Positions 61,058 through 64,000 of a DNA stretch of 64,000 bases are shown piece after piece. The notes beneath the pieces were generated by a model. That model worked only from the letters and a program-made list of their open reading frames with translations, had not been told where the DNA came from and did not search any database. This DNA comes from Tautonia rosea (GTDB lineage: Bacteria; Planctomycetota; Planctomycetia; Isosphaerales; Isosphaeraceae): the NCBI RefSeq assembly GCF_012958305.1, contig NZ_JABBYO010000001.1, positions 496,001-560,000 on the forward strand, in the 5' to 3' direction. The position numbers and the translations under genes are program-made. Position 1 is the first letter of the stretch; each line of letters opens with the position of its first letter.

Positions 61058-64000
61058 ATGGCCAGCTCCGACATCGTGATCCGGGGCGCCCGAGAGCACA
61101 ATTTGCGGGATATTTCCTTGCAATTGCCTCGTGGTGCGTTGATCTGCTTCACGGGAGTGTCGGGATCGGGAAAAAGCTCGATGGCGTTCGACACGCTGTA
61201 TGCCGAAGGGCAGCGGCGTTATGTCGAGAGCCTTTCCAGCTATGCTCGGCAGTTTCTTGGCCAATTGCCGAAGCCCGATGTGGATCGGATCGACGGGCTA
61301 AGTCCTTCCATTGCGATTCAGCAGAAGACCGGCGGTCGAAACCCTCGCAGCACGGTTGGAACGATCACCGAGATCCACGACCATCTGCGCGTCCTCTTTG
61401 CCCGGGTTGGTCGGCAGCACTGCCCATCGTGTGGGCAGTTGGTTTCGGCGCAGACCCGCGAACAAATTGTCGCCCAGATCCTCGATCAGCCGGTCGGAAC
61501 GGCGATCACCCTGCTTGCTCCGATGATCCGTGGGCAAAAGGGGGAACATCGTGACTTGTTTGCCGACCTTTCCCGAGCCGGATATGTCCGGGCCCGAGTC
61601 GATGGCCGAGTCATCGCTCTGAGCGATCCTCCCGCGCTCGACCGTCAGGTCAAACACGAAATCGAGGTCGTGATCGACCGGATCAAGCTTGGGCCGTCCG
61701 TTCGATCGCGACTGGCCGAGGCGGTCGAGTCTGCCTTGAAGCTGGGTGGCGAGACGGTCATCGTGGCGATCGAAGGGCGGCCGGATCTGATCCTCTCCTC
61801 GCGGTATGCCTGCGTTCCGTGCGGGATCGGCTTTGATGCTCCAAGCCCTCAGCTCTTCAGCTTCAATAGTCCGCAAGGGATGTGTCCATCATGCGATGGG
61901 CTCGGCATCCGACACGATTTCGCCGCCGACTTGCTGGTACCCGACTTAACACTCTCGGTCTGGGAGGGGGCCATTGCCCCACTCGGACCGGTCAGAAAAC
62001 TTGGGAAGTGGAAACGGCACCTGTTTGAAGGATTCGCCTCAAACCTCGAAGCGGACGAGGGTGGTCCGAAAAAAGGAACGCTCCTTCGTTCCCCATGGGA
62101 GGAACTCGCTCCCGAGCACCAGCAGGCCTGGCTCTATGGAACCGGCGATCGGGTGATCGTATATCGATGGAAGAACCGAAGCCGTCACTGGTCGCACCCG
62201 GGAACCTGGAAGGGAATCGCCAACGAACTCCTCGAAAAGTACCAGCATGCCAAGGGAGGTCCTCACCGGGCTGGGCTTGAGCCGTACATGAGGAGCATGA
62301 CCTGTCCCGACTGCGAGGGTGCCCGGCTGAACCCCAGGGCTCGCGCCGTTCGGGTGGGCGATCGTTCCTTATCCGAATTGGAGGCGATGGACCTTGGTAC
62401 CCTCTCTCGATGGTTCGAGCGTCTCAGTGGCGCGGGGAATCCAGAACTCCCCAGCGATCCCGAGCCGTTGACTCCCCGATCCCTGACGATTGCCGAGGAA
62501 TTGCTTAAGGAAATCCGAGGCAGGCTGCGGTTTCTGACCGATGTGGGCCTGGATTACCTGACGCTCGATCGCTCGGCACCGACCCTTTCCGGAGGTGAGG
62601 CGCAACGCATTCGGCTGGCGAGCCAGGTCGGGGCGGGGCTGGTCGGGGTGCTTTACATTCTCGACGAACCTTCGATTGGGCTCCATCCGCGAGACAATGA
62701 CCGACTCATCGCCACCCTTCAGCGGCTTCGAGACATCGGAAATACCGTTGTCGTCGTTGAGCACGATGAAGACACGATGCGGGCAGCCGACACGATTGTC
62801 GACTTCGGACCTGGCCCAGGCATCAAAGGGGGGGAAGTGATCGCTCAGGGAGATCTGGCCACCATCTCCAGGAATCCCAAAAGTCTGACTGGACAGTACC
62901 TTTCGGGGCGGAAATCCATCACGGTGCCAGACCGCCGCAGGGGACCCGCAGAGAAGGTGCTGAGGATTGTCGGTGCTCGCCAAAACAACTTGAAAACCAT
63001 TGACGTCTCGATCCCGGTGGGTCGATTCGTGTGTGTGACCGGGGTGTCGGGCTCGGGGAAAAGTTCGTTGATCGGAGACATCCTTCGGGAAACACTTGCC
63101 CGCGATTTGAACGGAGCGAAGACCGAGCCGGGCCTGCATGATCGGATCGAGGGCGTCGAACTGTTCGATAAGATCATCGACATCGATCAGTCGCCGATCG
63201 GTCGAACACCGCGATCGAACCCGGCCACCTACATCAAGCTCTTTGACGAGATTCGAGACCTGTTCACGAAACTCCCCGACTCGAAGACCCGAGGGTACAA
63301 GCCCGGCCGATTCAGCTTCAATGTTCCCGGAGGCCGTTGCGAAGCCTGTCAGGGGAACGGGTCGAACAAGCTGGAGATGGATTTCCTGGCCGATGTCTGG
63401 GTCACGTGCCCTGTGTGCGAGGGAAAGCGATTTAATCGAGAAACGCTTCACTGTCGATTCAAAGGCAAGAGTATCAGTGACGTGCTCGAAATGGACGTTC
63501 AGGAAGCGCTTGAACACTTCGCCAACGTGCCGAAAATCGGGGCAATGCTCAAGACCTTGCACGATGTCGGACTCGACTACCTGAAACTCGGCCAGCCCTC
63601 ACCAACCCTCTCCGGCGGCGAGGCCCAGCGGATCAAACTGGCTCGGGAACTGGTGCGCAAAGGGACCGGGAAAACGCTTTACGTCCTTGATGAGCCGACA
63701 ACCGGCCTGCATTTTGAGGATATCCGCCGCCTACTTGATGTCTTGCACGGTTTCGTTGAGCAAGGAAACACGGTGGTCGTGATCGAGCACAACCTCGATG
63801 TGATCAAGACCGCCGACTGGATTCTCGACCTTGGACCCGAAGGAGGGGCTGGCGGTGGTCAGATCGTTGCGGAAGGAACTCCCGAGGAGGTTGCCCGGGT
63901 ACGGGAGAGTCACACCGGCAAGGCACTCGCACGGATTCTCCGACCTGATTCGGGTGGTCGACTTCCTTCAACCAACGGAAATGCTCGAAAGAAATCCGGT
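61058..64000 (+). CDS. uvrA: Excinuclease ABC subunit A (UvrA), 3' end outside the window
   Basis: An open frame of 981 codons reaching the last base of the window, so the C-terminus is cut off. ATG with GGAAGG upstream. UvrA recognises DNA lesions in nucleotide excision repair. First ATPase: Walker A GVSGSGKS (33-40), then [17 protein letters not shown]. The signature domain I/insert has Cys pairs ([30 protein letters not shown]), the first ABC signature is [15 protein letters not shown], and Walker B is [15 protein letters not shown]. The second half has Walker [10 protein letters not shown], a zinc finger (CEACQGNG ... CPVCEGKR), [16 protein letters not shown] and [13 protein letters not shown]. 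Nothing is missing up to the cut. Confidence 0.96.
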   Translation, partial: MASSDIVIRGAREHNLRDISLQLPRGALICFTGVSGSGKSSMAFDTLYAEGQRRYVESLSSYARQFLGQLPKPDVDRIDGLSPSIAIQQKTGGRNPRSTVGTITEIHDHLRVLFARVGRQHCPSCGQLVSAQTREQIVAQILDQPVGTAITLLAPMIRGQKGEHRDLFADLSRAGYVRARVDGRVIALSDPPALDRQVKHEIEVVIDRIKLGPSVRSRLAEAVESALKLGGETVIVAIEGRPDLILSSRYACVPCGIGFDAPSPQLFSFNSPQGMCPSCDGLGIRHDFAADLLVPDLTLSVWEGAIAPLGPVRKLGKWKRHLFEGFASNLEADEGGPKKGTLLRSPWEELAPEHQQAWLYGTGDRVIVYRWKNRSRHWSHPGTWKGIANELLEKYQHAKGGPHRAGLEPYMRSMTCPDCEGARLNPRARAVRVGDRSLSELEAMDLGTLSRWFERLSGAGNPELPSDPEPLTPRSLTIAEELLKEIRGRLRFLTDVGLDYLTLDRSAPTLSGGEAQRIRLASQVGAGLVGVLYILDEPSIGLHPRDNDRLIATLQRLRDIGNTVVVVEHDEDTMRAADTIVDFGPGPGIKGGEVIAQGDLATISRNPKSLTGQYLSGRKSITVPDRRRGPAEKVLRIVGARQNNLKTIDVSIPVGRFVCVTGVSGSGKSSLIGDILRETLARDLNGAKTEPGLHDRIEGVELFDKIIDIDQSPIGRTPRSNPATYIKLFDEIRDLFTKLPDSKTRGYKPGRFSFNVPGGRCEACQGNGSNKLEMDFLADVWVTCPVCEGKRFNRETLHCRFKGKSISDVLEMDVQEALEHFANVPKIGAMLKTLHDVGLDYLKLGQPSPTLSGGEAQRIKLARELVRKGTGKTLYVLDEPTTGLHFEDIRRLLDVLHGFVEQGNTVVVIEHNLDVIKTADWILDLGPEGGAGGGQIVAEGTPEEVARVRESHTGKALARILRPDSGGRLPSTNGNARKKSG

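Noticed and set aside
1-64000. tRNA, rRNA, CRISPR arrays, insertion sequences, phage genes
   Set aside because: Read for cloverleaf-like segments, regularly spaced repeats, transposase or integrase motifs and terminal inverted repeats; none was convincing.

Overview
The window reads as chromosomal DNA of a high-GC planctomycete, probably of the Isosphaeraceae (Isosphaera/Tautonia-like). This is an inference from gene content. The indicators are: a Planctomycetes-Verrucomicrobia (PV) type bacterial microcompartment (BMC) operon; a giant secreted protein with SdrD-B/GEVEDY domains; a PSCyt1-DUF1549-DUF1553 protein followed by a DUF1501 protein; and a DUF1559 prepilin-like protein. Genes are dense, on both strands, with no rRNA, tRNA, IS element, CRISPR array or prophage visible.

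Layout. 1-13 kb: the 3' part of a very large secreted adhesin-like gene, a small secreted protein, a PspB-like mini membrane protein beside ftsH, a heme-domain sensor histidine kinase, a 1155-aa secreted carboxypeptidase-regulatory-repeat protein, and mutM. 13.9-26 kb: the BMC operon. It holds a DeoR regulator, a PduL phosphotransacylase, three BMC-H hexamer genes, acetate kinase, three BMC-P pentamer genes, CoA-acylating aldehyde dehydrogenase, class II aldolase and a lactate/malate dehydrogenase. It also holds three unusual members: a two-helix membrane protein, a degenerate RpiB/LacA-like protein and an uncharacterised 437-aa possible TIM-barrel protein with a Cys cluster. A band-7/SPFH gene follows. 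26-31 kb (minus strand): a HlyD-type adaptor with a symmetrical operator-like array, a Gfo/Idh/MocA oxidoreductase and treZ. 31-41 kb: hslVU, a BaiN-type flavoprotein, an AAA+ ATPase coupled to a PilZ protein, tsaE-thiL, glycerate kinase and an HtrA protease. 41-51 kb: nadA, a split arginine-to-proline module (TIGR00300 protein plus ArgZ-like dihydrolase), sixA, ppk, nfo, membrane and prepilin-like proteins, and a DinB-like protein. 51-64 kb: DUF1553/DUF1501 genes, a CE15-like esterase, a GNAT protein, an SMP-30 lactonase, a GGDEF response regulator and the 5' part of uvrA.

How the genes work together. In the BMC, the aldolase should split fuculose- or rhamnulose-1-phosphate into DHAP and lactaldehyde. 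The aldehyde dehydrogenase would form lactoyl-CoA, PduL lactoyl-phosphate, and AckA lactate plus ATP, while the dehydrogenase recycles NAD(H). Candidate encapsulation peptides are visible at the N-termini of PduL and the aldehyde dehydrogenase and near the C-terminus of the aldolase. Three evenly spaced GATCGTT/AACGATC sites precede deoR and could be its operators. The strongest candidates for undescribed biology are the three odd BMC-operon proteins, the three different BMC-H pore loops, the split ArgZ/ornithine-cyclodeaminase-like pair and the triple-palindrome array before the HlyD gene.
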